A stretch of DNA of 64,000 nt from Rikenellaceae bacterium (GCA_015059715.1 SUZV01000012.1:1-64000); one strand, 5' to 3'; positions 26,286 to 35,832 are shown, counted from the first letter of the stretch. Translations and numbers: made by a program. Notes: generated by a model not told the origin, from the letters alone.

Positions 26286-28205
26286 CTAATCTACAACAAT
26301 GGTAAAGTCACTCTTGTAGTGCTCCCTAATCCAGTTGTTATTGACATAGTGACCATCGTCAAAGCCAAACCTATATGTCGTAGCCAACGGCGTAAAGCTC
26401 TCGTCGTGGATAGTGCTATCGATGCCCGTAAACATCTTACGGCAAAATATCATCGCCGCATCGTAGCCTCGGTAGGAGTACATCGTAGGTAGCGAGTCGT
26501 AGGCCGCAACATATCGACCATCGAATATCCTGATATTCTCGTCACTACGATTTGCATAGTAGGGCGAGATAAAAATCGTATTGTTGCGGAAGAACGACTG
26601 CTTCTCTATGTTGCGACTCTGCTTCCACTTACGGTTACCGATAACTATATAGTCGCCATAGGTCATACCACGCCCCACTACCGAAGCCTTGGTCGAGGCC
26701 AACGTGGTGAGGATGCGGTCTACCTCAGTCTCATTGTTCGAGGCTATGACAAAGGCCTTGGGACTCTTGTCGCGCATAAACTCTACGATGTCGACCTCCG
26801 CACCATTCGAGCCATCGGCATTGCGCAGATAGAAGTACGAGCCACGATCGAAGAGGTAGTTTAGCTGTCGCTCCGTAGCTCCATTCGACAGAGCGCGCAT
26901 CTCACCGAGGTAGTCGTAGTCCATGCTTGAGCTATATATGGTCACCATCTCGCGGCTACCATCGAAGAGCTGGCTAAGCTTCTCGCCCTTAAGGCCACTA
27001 TTGGCCTGCATCTGGAACAGCACAGGACTCTGCAACGCCCCCACATCGGCAAGAGGCGAGATAAGGGGCACCTCGTTCTCCTCGGCAAAACCCAACACGT
27101 AGCGCAGCTCACCCTCGTATACAGGGCCTATGATTAGCTGAGCATCCTGCAGACCCACCTCATAGGATACTATGTCGTTTATGCGGCTGCCATCGCCACA
27201 CGTATCGAATACCGAAAGCTCAATGTCGTAACCCTCAGCCCTAAGGTCCTCCATGGCCAGCAACAGTCCGCGATAGAAATCGACGAAGTAGGGGTTTACC
27301 TTGCCATTCATGTGGAAGGGAAGCATCAACGCCACCTTGAGCGTATGGTGTAGACTCAGCGGTGGAAAGGTGACCTCTACGGGGGTGATATCTACATCTA
27401 TGTCGTGGGCCCCATCCCCAAAATGGTCGATGCCCTCACCCTCGGCAATTATCGCAGTATCATCTGCCGTGCTCTCCTCCTCACCTACCTTAGCCTCTGT
27501 AGAGTCGGATCTCTTGGTGCGCACTACCATACCGACCTTAAGTTCCGAGGGGTTCTTAAGGCCATTTATTGCCATAAACTCCTCCTCTGCAAGGCCGTAC
27601 TTCTGCGCTAAGAAGTATACCGTCTCGCCCACAGCCACACGATGCTCACCCTCGGATAGCTCCACGCTCTTAAGGCTCTCACGTAGCTCACGCTCACGCT
27701 CTATATCCTCCGACGAGGCATAGCCACGCTCCGAGCGACGCACAAGAATGGTATCTCCTGGTGATATGTGGTCAATCTCTATCTCGGGGTTATCATCTTC
27801 GAGTGTCGATACCGATATCTTGTAGCGACGAGCTATCGAGTATATCGTATCTCCTCTTTTAACTACATAGCGTATAAACTTCTTAGTATTTATACTCTTA
27901 GCCTTGTATTTATCCTTTTCGCTGTCCGAGTCACTATTTGCAGGTTTGTAGTTCTTGCTACGAGGCACGAGGATGTAGCTATCTGCGCGTAGCGTCTCAG
28001 CCGAAAGGCCGATGTTGCTATCGGTAATCTGCTTCTCGGTCACGTTATAGGCCTTGGCTATGGCATATAGCGTATCACCACTTGCCACCTTATGTTTGAA
28101 GTAGCTCTTGCCATTTACCGTGACCACGATGTTTGATGGTTCTACAGCCACCGCGGCTGCTACAAACACAAACATCAGTGCAACAATTATGAATACTCTT
28201 TTCAT
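26286..28205 (-). CDS. LysM-repeat protein with a periplasmic-binding-protein domain
   Basis: This 639-residue protein has a signal peptide (MKRVFIIVALMFVFVAAA) and three LysM repeats (about 38-83, 111-156 and 188-232; for example HKVASGDTLYAIAKAYNV and YVVKRGDTIYSIARRYKI). A ligand-binding type I fold (about 285-630) follows, with KVALMLPFHMNGKVN and VPLISPLADVGA. It should be periplasmic and bind peptidoglycan, with the C-terminal domain resembling LpoA or amino-acid-binding proteins. The ligand is unknown. Confidence 0.88.
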   Translation of the reverse strand: MKRVFIIVALMFVFVAAAVAVEPSNIVVTVNGKSYFKHKVASGDTLYAIAKAYNVTEKQITDSNIGLSAETLRADSYILVPRSKNYKPANSDSDSEKDKYKAKSINTKKFIRYVVKRGDTIYSIARRYKISVSTLEDDNPEIEIDHISPGDTILVRRSERGYASSEDIERERELRESLKSVELSEGEHRVAVGETVYFLAQKYGLAEEEFMAINGLKNPSELKVGMVVRTKRSDSTEAKVGEEESTADDTAIIAEGEGIDHFGDGAHDIDVDITPVEVTFPPLSLHHTLKVALMLPFHMNGKVNPYFVDFYRGLLLAMEDLRAEGYDIELSVFDTCGDGSRINDIVSYEVGLQDAQLIIGPVYEGELRYVLGFAEENEVPLISPLADVGALQSPVLFQMQANSGLKGEKLSQLFDGSREMVTIYSSSMDYDYLGEMRALSNGATERQLNYLFDRGSYFYLRNADGSNGAEVDIVEFMRDKSPKAFVIASNNETEVDRILTTLASTKASVVGRGMTYGDYIVIGNRKWKQSRNIEKQSFFRNNTIFISPYYANRSDENIRIFDGRYVAAYDSLPTMYSYRGYDAAMIFCRKMFTGIDSTIHDESFTPLATTYRFGFDDGHYVNNNWIREHYKSDFTIVVD

Positions 28206-28261
28206 TAAACTAAGTTAGTTATAGCATAGTTTAGTATGTAGCCGCGCTACTTGCAATGCCT

Positions 28262-28447
28262 CATAAAACTCTCGCGCAAGCCAGCGGCAGTGGATGATGC
28301 CTTATCTCATCAAAGACCCCAATTTGTTGTCAGAAGGGTTGCAGATTTGGAGATTTGTCGCAGGCTGAAAAAGCGGAGCATACTTGACGTATGTGAGCAT
28401 TTTTCAGACAAGCAAAGCTTCGAAGATGCACCCTTATCACAACAAAA
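28262..28447. repeat. REP-like dispersed intergenic element
   Basis: It contains GCGGCAGTGGATGATGCC, TTATCTCATCAAAGACCCC, a stem CATAC-TTGAC-GTATG at 28379-28393 flanked by GCGGAG and TGAGCAT, and CCTTATCACAACAAAAT abutting the stop codon of the exonuclease gene. The same modules occur at 60430-60680, and the end module also at 30484-30512 and 60740-60778. No ORF is supported. Confidence 0.75.
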
Positions 28448-29209
28448 TTATTTTATGCGCAACCTAATCTCCGTAATTATCTTCTTGGTATACTGCGGAA
28501 AGCTGCCCTCCATCATCCAAGTATAGTAGCTTGGTTCAGCGCGAAATACCTCCTCGACACTACGCCCCTTGTACTTGCCAAAGGTGAATATCTCACGCCC
28601 CTTGTCATCCAATGCTATGCGCCCTGCAAAGTCCACCACCGCGCCATTCGATGAGAACTCGGCAAGCTGATCTATGGTGTCGCCAATATCGGGATAACGC
28701 TCTATCTGCGCCTCAAGGACCTCGTATGTCGCCATAGTGTCGGCCTCGGCAGAGTGGGCATTCTCAAGATCCTTGTCACAGTAGAACTTATAGGCCGCAA
28801 CAAGCGTGCGCTGCTCCTTACGATGAAAGATGGTCTGCACATCGACATACTTACGCTTGCGGAAGTCGACATCGACACCTGCACGCATAAACTCCTCGAC
28901 AAGCAGAGGAAGGTCGAACCTGTTGGAGTTGAAGCCTCCAAAGTCGCAACCCTCGATAAACTGAGCGAGCGACTTGGCTATCTGCTTAAATGTAGGCTCG
29001 CCTGCCACATCCTCATCCGTTATGCCATGTATGGCTGTTGCGGCCTCGGGGATGTGCATCTCGGGGTTTATGCGCCTCGTCTTAACCTGCTTTGTTCCAT
29101 CGACACCTACTTTGACCATCGATATCTCGACAATGCGGTCTACAGCAGTGTCTACGCCCGTCGTTTCGAGGTCGAAGAATATTATTGGTCGCTTTAATTT
29201 TAAGTTCAT
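28448..29209 (-). CDS. 3'-5' exonuclease, DnaQ/epsilon-like
   Basis: The ~253-residue protein has the DEDDh exonuclease motifs: FFDLETTG (Exo I), FNSNRFDLPLL (Exo II) and AHSAEADTMAT (Exo III, with the catalytic His). A C-terminal extension (FTFGKYKGRSVEEVF) resembles the small domain found on many stand-alone Bacteroidetes exonucleases. I used the ATG at 29209. A GTG at 29221 would add four residues. Roles in proofreading or repair are possible, and dnaN lies directly upstream on the same strand. Confidence 0.9.
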   Translation of the reverse strand: MNLKLKRPIIFFDLETTGVDTAVDRIVEISMVKVGVDGTKQVKTRRINPEMHIPEAATAIHGITDEDVAGEPTFKQIAKSLAQFIEGCDFGGFNSNRFDLPLLVEEFMRAGVDVDFRKRKYVDVQTIFHRKEQRTLVAAYKFYCDKDLENAHSAEADTMATYEVLEAQIERYPDIGDTIDQLAEFSSNGAVVDFAGRIALDDKGREIFTFGKYKGRSVEEVFRAEPSYYTWMMEGSFPQYTKKIITEIRLRIK

Positions 29210-29302
29210 AGCATATATCACTTATGCGGCACACGCCGCCTTATCTTTTGCCGTTGCAAGGGGCATGATAGGCCTATACAACGATAAAATTACAGGATAA
29301 TA

Positions 29303-30430
29303 TTATGCGTTAATCATCATCGGCATCAACAACATCAACACCTCGCCAGCATGCTTATCGTCGTATACAGGCTTAAAGACACCTGCGCGTGTAGAGTCGG
29401 CAAGCTCAATCATAACCGTAGGCGTATCGATGTTCGATAGTATCTCGACAAGGAATGTCGACTTAAAGCCTATGGTTACAGGGTTGCCGTCGTAGCTGCA
29501 CGAGATTGTCTCGTTAGCAGATACCGAAAAGTCGATATCCTGAGCTGCAAGGCTAATCTTGTTTGCTCCGATATCCATACGGATAAGGTTTGTCGTAGGG
29601 TTAGAACATACCGCCACACGCTTGATACCATTTACAAGCTCTACGCGGTCTACGAGTACCTTATTGGGGTTCGCCGTAGGTATCACAGCGTTGTAGTTAG
29701 GATAGTTACCCTCGATAAGTCGGCAGACAAACTTATGGTTCTTAAGCTCGAAGATTACATTCTTGGCATCGAACACCACGCGGATAGGCTCCTCCTCCTT
29801 GAGCAGTACACCCTTGAGTAGGTTTGCAGGCTTCTTAGGCAGGATAAACGAGGCGTTAAAGTCAACATCGGCACACTCCGACACCGAGCGCACAAGCTTA
29901 TGAGCATCCGTAGCCACGAAGGTAACCTTACCCTCCTCGAAGTTGAAATATACGCCATTCATCACGGGACGAAGCTCATCATCGGCAGTAGCAAAGATGG
30001 TCTTGTTAATGCCCGCAATGAGCATATCTACATCCAAAAGAATCTCCTTATGCTCGGCACCTATGCTCTGCATTGCAGGGTAGCTTACGGCACTGGCACC
30101 AGGGATAGAGAGCGAGCCACTTGCCCAGCGAATCTTAATCTCCCACGTGGTATCGTTAACATCGAACTCAAGAGGCATCTCCGGAAACTCCTTGAGCGAG
30201 TCGAGCATAAGCTTTGTAGGTGCTGCGATGACACCCTCACGCTCTACGCTCTGCACCGTAAGACGGCCTACAAGCGTCGTCTCAAGGTCCGAGGTGGTTA
30301 CGGTAAGAACATCACCACGAAGTTCGAGAAGGAAGTAGTCGAGGATGGGGAGGGTATTCTTGTTGCTAATAACCTTACCTGTTGTCGCAAGCAACGACAG
30401 CAATGCTGAACTTGATACTGTAAATTTCAT
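29303..30430 (-). CDS. dnaN: DNA polymerase III beta sliding clamp DnaN
   Basis: This 375-residue protein has the three-domain clamp pattern. It begins MKFTVSSSALLSLLATTGKV, with DYFLLELRGDVLTVTTSDLE in domain I, and ends with VLMLLMPMMIN, the conserved C-terminal strand. It encircles DNA as a dimer and tethers polymerase. Length is normal. It is not next to dnaA or recF, since recF lies 18 kb away. Confidence 0.97.
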   Translation of the reverse strand: MKFTVSSSALLSLLATTGKVISNKNTLPILDYFLLELRGDVLTVTTSDLETTLVGRLTVQSVEREGVIAAPTKLMLDSLKEFPEMPLEFDVNDTTWEIKIRWASGSLSIPGASAVSYPAMQSIGAEHKEILLDVDMLIAGINKTIFATADDELRPVMNGVYFNFEEGKVTFVATDAHKLVRSVSECADVDFNASFILPKKPANLLKGVLLKEEEPIRVVFDAKNVIFELKNHKFVCRLIEGNYPNYNAVIPTANPNKVLVDRVELVNGIKRVAVCSNPTTNLIRMDIGANKISLAAQDIDFSVSANETISCSYDGNPVTIGFKSTFLVEILSNIDTPTVMIELADSTRAGVFKPVYDDKHAGEVLMLLMPMMINA

Positions 30431-30483
30431 AATCTTAATCTATTTTTTGTTATCTCTTATATTTTTCAGTTTTATAGCTTACA

Positions 30484-30512
30484 ATGCGGCAGTAGAGGAG
30501 GTCTTATCACAA
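30484..30512. repeat. End module of the REP-like element at the phosphorylase 3' end
   Basis: GCGGCAGTAGAGGAGGTCTT followed by ATCACAACAAAG matches the end module at 60740-60778. The phosphorylase frame runs into it: the last codons and the TGA stop at 30507-30509 lie inside the repeat. Confidence 0.6.
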
Positions 30513-31382
30513 CAAAGCAAGCTTATCGAGAGCCATCTCTATCATACGACGCACAAAGGGTTTATAATCGGTGCAGGCATCCTTTGCCACGCGCTGAGCG
30601 ATGATTGTACAGATGGTTGCTGCGCGGTGTCCCATAAGCGCAGCAAGGCCTGCAAGTGCCGAGCCCTCCATCTCGAAGTTGGTGATACGACGACCGGCGA
30701 AGTTAAATGACTCTATCTTCTCGTTCAGGCTCTTGTCGTGTGGAGCAAGACGCACCCAGCGACCCTGAGGAGCATAGAAACCTGGCGCAGCGATAGTGAT
30801 ACCCTCGCGCGTAGAGTCCTTGAAGAGCTCAAAGAGGTCGTTATGGGCATTTACGAAGTAGGGAGCAGGGAGCTTTGAGCACCATGCCGTATGCTCCATA
30901 AAGGCAGCCTCAAGCTTTAGGTCACACACCTCGTCGCGACCCTCGTAGTACGAGAGAAGGCCATCAAAGCCAAGGGATGTGCGCGAGAAGAGCACCTCGC
31001 CGACCTCGATATCGCGCTGTATAGCACCCGAAGTACCAAGACGCACAAGTGTAAGCTGACGGAATTGCTCCTTAACCTGACGAGTGTTAAAGTCGATATT
31101 CGCCAAGGCATCGAGCTCGGTAACACAGATGTCGATATTACCGATACCGATACCCGTAGACATTACCGTCATTCGCTTACCCTTATAGCTTCCTGTGACC
31201 GTTAGGAACTCGCGATTCGCCACCTCGCACTCCTTGGTATCGAAGTACTCTGCAATCATAGCCACGCGACCAGGATCGCCCACAAGTATCACTATATCGG
31301 CCAGCTGCTCGGGCCTAAGGTGCAGATGGAATATAGAGCCATCACCATTGATTATCAGCTCAGAAGATGGTATTACTCTCAT
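30507..31382 (-). CDS. Nucleoside phosphorylase, uridine phosphorylase-like
   Basis: The ~291-residue enzyme belongs to the PNP/UDP phosphorylase superfamily. It has ILVGDPGRVAMIA (phosphate-binding), STGIGIGNIDICVTELDAL, RLGTSGAI and NFEMEGSALAGLA (ribose-binding Glu). It probably cleaves uridine or a related nucleoside for salvage in the cytoplasm. I chose the ATG at 31382 over a TTG at 31394. Its last residues, LALL, are encoded by a dispersed intergenic repeat. Confidence 0.88.
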   Translation of the reverse strand: MRVIPSSELIINGDGSIFHLHLRPEQLADIVILVGDPGRVAMIAEYFDTKECEVANREFLTVTGSYKGKRMTVMSTGIGIGNIDICVTELDALANIDFNTRQVKEQFRQLTLVRLGTSGAIQRDIEVGEVLFSRTSLGFDGLLSYYEGRDEVCDLKLEAAFMEHTAWCSKLPAPYFVNAHNDLFELFKDSTREGITIAAPGFYAPQGRWVRLAPHDKSLNEKIESFNFAGRRITNFEMEGSALAGLAALMGHRAATICTIIAQRVAKDACTDYKPFVRRMIEMALDKLALL

Positions 31383-31500
31383 ATGTTTTAACAATTTATG
31401 CTCAAATTATTTTTAATATTCGCGTAAAATTAATATTTTTGTCAGAAATAGCAAAATCTTTTACCGATTTTTTGAACTTTTGAGACATTTATATTGAGCT

Positions 31501-32892
31501 ATGACACTGATAAAATCTATCTCGGGCATACGTGGTACTATAGGTGGCCACCAAGCCGATAACCTAACCCCCATCGACGTAGTTAAGTTCACAACATCCT
31601 ACGCTCGTTTTATCAAGGCCAAGCACCCTGAGCGTCGCGCAACAATCGTCGTAGGTCGCGATGCACGCATCTCGGGCAGCATGGTAGACTCGCTTGTCGA
31701 GGGCACACTCCTTGGCACAGGCTGCGACGTGATAAACGTGGGCCTATGCACCACCCCTGGTACCGAGATGGCTGTGATAACACACAAGGCTGATGGTGGT
31801 ATCATCATCACCGCCTCACACAACCCACGCCAGTGGAACGCCCTCAAACTGCTCAACGAGCGCGGCGAGTTCTTGGACGATGCCGAGGGTAAGGAGGTGC
31901 TTGCAATGGCCGAGGATGTGGAGTACTGCTACCCCAATATCGACAATATCGGCAAGGTCATCCTGCGCGAGGAGTTCAACACAAAACATATCGAGCAGGT
32001 GCTGGCACTCGACTTAGTGGATGTCGAGGCTGTGCGCAAGCGTAGGTTTAAGGTTGTAGTTGATGCCGTAAACTCTATCGGAGGTGTTGTTATCCCAGAG
32101 CTTCTTCGCAGGCTTGGCTGCCAGGTCGTAGAGCTTAACTGCGAGCCTACAGGCGAGTTTGCCCACAACCCCGAGCCGCTTCCCGAGAACCTAACCGAGA
32201 TATCGGAGGTCATACGCAAAGAGGGTGCCGACTTAGGTATCGTTGTAGACCCCGATGTTGACCGCTTAGCCTTCGTAATGGAGAATGGCGAGATGTTTGT
32301 TGAGGAGTATACGCTGGTGGCTGTAGCAGACTACGTTTTGCGCCACCGCAAGGGTAACACCGTATCGAATCTATCATCGTCGCGTGCCCTAAGTGATGTG
32401 ACAGCTCGCTACGAGGGCTGCTCATACGCTGCGGCAGCCGTTGGCGAGGTAAACGTGGTTAAGAAGATGAAGGAGACAGGTGCCGTTATAGGTGGCGAGG
32501 GCAATGGTGGCGTAATCTTCCCAGAGCTACACTATGGTCGCGATGCGTTGGTTGGCGTTGCTCTCTTTTTGACCTATTTTGCAGGCCTTGATGTAAGTAT
32601 GACGGAGCTACGCGCAAGCTACCCTGCGTACTTCGCATCGAAGAACAAGATTGAGCTAACACCAGAGATTGACGTGGACAAGATTCTTGCAACGATAAAG
32701 AGCAGATACTCAAACGAAAGAGTCAACGATATTGATGGTGTAAAGATTGACTTTGCAGATAACTGGGTACACCTTCGCAAGTCTAATACCGAACCAATTA
32801 TTCGCATCTATACCGAGGCTAAAACGATGGCCGAAGCCGATGCATTGGCAAAGCGTTTCATTTCCGAAATAGAACAAATTTACAAGGCGTAA
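31501..32892 (+). CDS. glmM: Phosphoglucosamine mutase GlmM
   Basis: This 463-residue alpha-D-phosphohexomutase has the phosphoserine loop TASHNP with S106, the metal loop DPDVDRLA near residue 245, the sugar-binding loop GGEGNGGV, and RKSNTEPIIRIY near the end. In Bacteroidetes this form is annotated GlmM and converts glucosamine-6-phosphate to glucosamine-1-phosphate for UDP-GlcNAc. A phosphomannomutase role cannot be excluded. A possible -7 element TATTTTTG lies at 31434-31441. Confidence 0.88.
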   Translation: MTLIKSISGIRGTIGGHQADNLTPIDVVKFTTSYARFIKAKHPERRATIVVGRDARISGSMVDSLVEGTLLGTGCDVINVGLCTTPGTEMAVITHKADGGIIITASHNPRQWNALKLLNERGEFLDDAEGKEVLAMAEDVEYCYPNIDNIGKVILREEFNTKHIEQVLALDLVDVEAVRKRRFKVVVDAVNSIGGVVIPELLRRLGCQVVELNCEPTGEFAHNPEPLPENLTEISEVIRKEGADLGIVVDPDVDRLAFVMENGEMFVEEYTLVAVADYVLRHRKGNTVSNLSSSRALSDVTARYEGCSYAAAAVGEVNVVKKMKETGAVIGGEGNGGVIFPELHYGRDALVGVALFLTYFAGLDVSMTELRASYPAYFASKNKIELTPEIDVDKILATIKSRYSNERVNDIDGVKIDFADNWVHLRKSNTEPIIRIYTEAKTMAEADALAKRFISEIEQIYKA

Positions 32893-32961
32893 GTCCTCTC
32901 GAATTTGAGGCATACACCTATTATTAAATAGCCTAATTTTTAACTTAAAACTATAACTATT

Positions 32962-34332
32962 ATGAAACTTGCAACCGAATACATCGACAAAAACAAAGAG
33001 CGTTTCTTAGAGGAGCTTTTTGACCTACTCCGCATACCCTCAATCAGCGCACAGCCCTCGCTCCACAAGCAGGATATGGTGCGCTGTGCCGAGTGGCTCG
33101 CAGCATCACTCGTAAAGGCTGGTGCCGACCGTGCCGAGGTGATGCCTACCGAGGGCAACCCTGTAGTGTATGCCGAGAAGATTATCGACCCTAAGGCTAA
33201 GACCGTGCTCATATATGGCCACTACGACGTTATGCCCGAGGACCCAATCGACGAGTGGAAGAGCAACCCATTCGAGCCTGAGATTCGAGATGGTCGCATC
33301 TGGTGTCGCGGTGCTGATGACGACAAGGGTCAGCTCTATATGCACGCCAAGGCATTCGAGGCGATGGTAGCAACCAACACCCTACCCTGCAACGTTAAGT
33401 TTATGCTTGAGGGCGAGGAGGAGATTGGCTCACCAAGCCTCTATAAGTTCTGCGCCGACTATAAGAAGCTCCTTAAGGCCGACATCATCCTTGTATCGGA
33501 CACCTCGATGATTGGCTTAGACACACCAACCATCACCGCAGGATTGCGCGGTTTGACATATATGCAGGTCGAGGTCACTGGCCCAGATAAGGACCTTCAC
33601 TCGGGTCTCTTTGGTGGTGCTGTTGCCAACCCTGCTAATGTGCTTGCAAAGCTCGTTGCTTCGCTCACCGACGAGTTTGGTCGCGTGACAATACCTGGAT
33701 TCTATGACGATGTGCGCATCCTCACAGATGCCGAGCGTAGAGCTCTTAACAAGGCTCCATTCTCGCTCGACGAGTATAAGAGAGCCCTGGACCTTGGCGA
33801 TGTAGCTGGCGAGGTGGACTATACCACTATGGAGCGTACAGGTATCCGCCCATCGCTCGATGTAAATGGCATCTGGAGCGGTTATACGGGTGAGGGTACC
33901 AAGACGGTCATCCCATCGAAGGCTTACGCCAAGATATCGATGCGTCTTGTTCCTAATCAGGACTTTAAGAAGATTGCCAAGCTCTTCGAGAAGCACTTCC
34001 GCCGCATAGCTCCTAAGAGTGTGAAGGTTAAGGTTGAGTTCCTACATGGTGGTGCTCCATACGTATCGCCTACCGACCTGCCAGCATACAAGGCTGCCGA
34101 GAAGGCCGTAGAGACAACCTTCGGCATCACACCACTACCATTCTACTCTGGTGGCTCTATACCTATCATTTCGGGCTTCGAGAACATCCTCGGCATCAAG
34201 TCGATACTCCTTGGCTTCGGTCTTTCGAAGGATGCCATCCACTCGCCTAACGAGAGCTACGGTCTTGACCAGTTCTACAAGGGCATGGAGACGTTGCCAT
34301 ACTTCTACAAGTATTTTGCTGAGATGAAATAG
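32962..34332 (+). CDS. M20-family dipeptidase
   Basis: This 456-residue metallopeptidase has the two-zinc ligands GHYDVMPEDP and GADDDKGQ, the catalytic EGEEEIGSP, and a dimerisation domain in the middle (about 190-350). The C-terminal region has PFYSGGSIPIISGFENI. It fits the cytosolic carnosinase/PepV-like M20 dipeptidases, which hydrolyse a range of dipeptides. It follows glmM by 69 nt and could share its transcript, but it ends in its own terminator. Confidence 0.92.
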   Translation: MKLATEYIDKNKERFLEELFDLLRIPSISAQPSLHKQDMVRCAEWLAASLVKAGADRAEVMPTEGNPVVYAEKIIDPKAKTVLIYGHYDVMPEDPIDEWKSNPFEPEIRDGRIWCRGADDDKGQLYMHAKAFEAMVATNTLPCNVKFMLEGEEEIGSPSLYKFCADYKKLLKADIILVSDTSMIGLDTPTITAGLRGLTYMQVEVTGPDKDLHSGLFGGAVANPANVLAKLVASLTDEFGRVTIPGFYDDVRILTDAERRALNKAPFSLDEYKRALDLGDVAGEVDYTTMERTGIRPSLDVNGIWSGYTGEGTKTVIPSKAYAKISMRLVPNQDFKKIAKLFEKHFRRIAPKSVKVKVEFLHGGAPYVSPTDLPAYKAAEKAVETTFGITPLPFYSGGSIPIISGFENILGIKSILLGFGLSKDAIHSPNESYGLDQFYKGMETLPYFYKYFAEMK

Positions 34333-34355
34333 CGTACTTCTGACAATTTTATAGG

Positions 34356-34391
34356 GTGGCTGACTAACATAGCACTTAGTCAGCCACAACT
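34356..34391 (+). terminator. Terminator of the M20 dipeptidase gene
   Basis: A perfect 12-bp stem, GTGGCTGACTAA/TTAGTCAGCCAC (34356-34367 with 34376-34387), with an 8-nt loop lies 23 nt after the stop. It is a member of the dispersed GACTAA hairpin family. Confidence 0.85.
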
Positions 34392-34412
34392 TTATAGTTA
34401 TTACAATATGAT

Positions 34413-34544
34413 ATAAAACGTCTACTAATTTTAACTCTCGGACTCTTGCTACATGGATGCTCCAAGGAGTCGCTAAGCTCACTTGGCGATGTATATGGCA
34501 CTGGCGTATACGACAAAGCAGGGATAGCTAAAAACGAAAATTAG
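34413..34544 (+). pseudogene. Remnant of a lipoprotein gene (5' fragment)
   Basis: The frame reads KRLLILTLGLLLHGCSKES, a clear lipoprotein signal and lipobox. SLGDVYGTGVYDKAG follows, recalling CarboxypepD_reg-type lipoproteins that start GSVYGVVTDKATG. The frame opens with ATA at 34413. The nearest ATG, at 34408, is out of frame. The frame stops after about 43 codons inside a terminator hairpin. This looks like a decayed gene start rather than a working gene. Confidence 0.5.
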
Positions 34545-34553
34545 CCATCCCTG
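34519..34553 (-). terminator. Terminator hairpin of the DUF3127 gene
   Basis: The stem CAGGGATAGCTAA/TTAGCCATCCCTG (34519-34531 with 34541-34553) has one mismatch. It lies about 38 nt past the DUF3127 stop on the minus strand and belongs to the GACTAA/GGCTAA hairpin family. Confidence 0.7.
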
Positions 34554-34590
34554 CTTGTCAATATATTGGTAATGTGGTCCTACGCGAGCT

Positions 34591-34959
34591 TTAGAATGGG
34601 ATATCATCCACTACGCCAGCACCTGTAGAGTATGCTGGCTGAGGCTCCTCAACAAAGGGTGGCATATCGCCCATAGGGGGCTGCGCCTGAGACTGCACAG
34701 GCTGAACACGCCAAGCACGCACATCCGTATACCAGCGACCCTGATAGTTTCTCGACTCGATGTCGAAAGAGACAATGTAGCTCTCGCCAACACGCAACGA
34801 AGCCACCTCCTGGCTCTTATTCATAAAGGTAACGGCAATCTCCTTGCCATACTGCTTATTAGGCTGCTCGAAGACAACCGTCTGACGCTCCCACGTGCCT
34901 CGTGCCGATTGACCACTGACAGGCTGTAGAATCTCCAATACTTTTCCTTCAAATTCCAT
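34591..34959 (-). CDS. DUF3127 OB-fold protein with an SSB-like tail
   Basis: This 122-residue protein has a DUF3127-type core (1-90, starting MEFEGKVLEILQPVSGQSARG, with YTDVRAWRVQP at the end). A flexible proline/glutamine tail ends in VVDDIPF. That tail mimics the DDLPF acidic tip of SSB (compare the ssb at 53350), which docks repair and replication proteins. I infer a role in single-stranded-DNA metabolism. The family has no firm experimental function that I know of. Confidence 0.82.
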   Translation of the reverse strand: MEFEGKVLEILQPVSGQSARGTWERQTVVFEQPNKQYGKEIAVTFMNKSQEVASLRVGESYIVSFDIESRNYQGRWYTDVRAWRVQPVQSQAQPPMGDMPPFVEEPQPAYSTGAGVVDDIPF

Positions 34960-34995
34960 ATCCTATAAATTTATTAGTTTCAAAAAACTATCCAC

Positions 34996-35766
34996 TTAGG
35001 CTACCGAGCAGGCGATACCGAGGGCCTCGACACGCTCAGCAATTTTACGTAGCTCCTCCTTCTCGACCTTCTCGATAGTCTGGCAGGGAGTATCACGGTC
35101 CAACGAGTAGACCATAACCTGCTTAGGTGCTATCTCTGCAACTAGCTTAAGCCATGCCGACACCTCCTCTTCGGTGGTATTATCTACGCGCTGGCCAAGG
35201 TACTCACCCCTAAGAAACATAGTCTGCACGATAAGCTCTCCCTGAAAGGCCTTAAGTAGCTCTACGGTGCGAGCTACGGTATAGCTACCCTGCGGCTTGT
35301 TCATAAGCTGCACCGTAGCGTCGAACGCCGAGTCGAGCTTAAGGATATTGTTATCTACACGACGCAGAGCGCGGCACACATCCTCGCGGTGTATCTGCGT
35401 GGCATTCGAGAGCACCGACACCTTAGCCTCGGGGCAGTGCTTATCCCTAAGAGCTATGGTATCGTCGATGATACTCTCAAAGTCGGGGTGGAGCGTAGGC
35501 TCGCCATTGCCTGCAAAGGTGATAACATCGGGAGGTGTACCCGCCGCTACCATCTTTTCGAGCGTAGCATCAAGCATAGCGCGTACATCCTCGCGAGCAT
35601 TGAAACGTCGCTTACCAGGGTGCTCGTCATTCCAGCCACACTCGCAATATATGCAGTCGAAGCTACACAGCTTAGACTCGATAGGCAGCAGGTTGACACC
35701 GAGCGAAAGGCCAAGGCGACGTGAGCGCACAGGGCCAAAGATTATATTGTCATATAGTGAAGTCAT
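34996..35766 (-). CDS. Radical SAM protein
   Basis: This 256-residue protein carries the CxxxCxxC cluster motif as CSFDCIYC (C34, C38, C41) near the N-terminus. It has TFAGNGEPTLHPDF, the GGE-like SAM-binding region, and SVLSNATQI. Short radical SAM proteins of this kind belong to the group close to wybutosine/MiaB-like activases, and the substrate cannot be assigned. It lies 67 nt from the ddl gene and shares its direction. Confidence 0.9.
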   Translation of the reverse strand: MTSLYDNIIFGPVRSRRLGLSLGVNLLPIESKLCSFDCIYCECGWNDEHPGKRRFNAREDVRAMLDATLEKMVAAGTPPDVITFAGNGEPTLHPDFESIIDDTIALRDKHCPEAKVSVLSNATQIHREDVCRALRRVDNNILKLDSAFDATVQLMNKPQGSYTVARTVELLKAFQGELIVQTMFLRGEYLGQRVDNTTEEEVSAWLKLVAEIAPKQVMVYSLDRDTPCQTIEKVEKEELRKIAERVEALGIACSVA

Positions 35767-35832
35767 ACTCTTTATGTTTTAGGTTATTATAGGTTGTTTT
35801 AGGTTGTTATAGGTTGTTATATATCTATGCCC

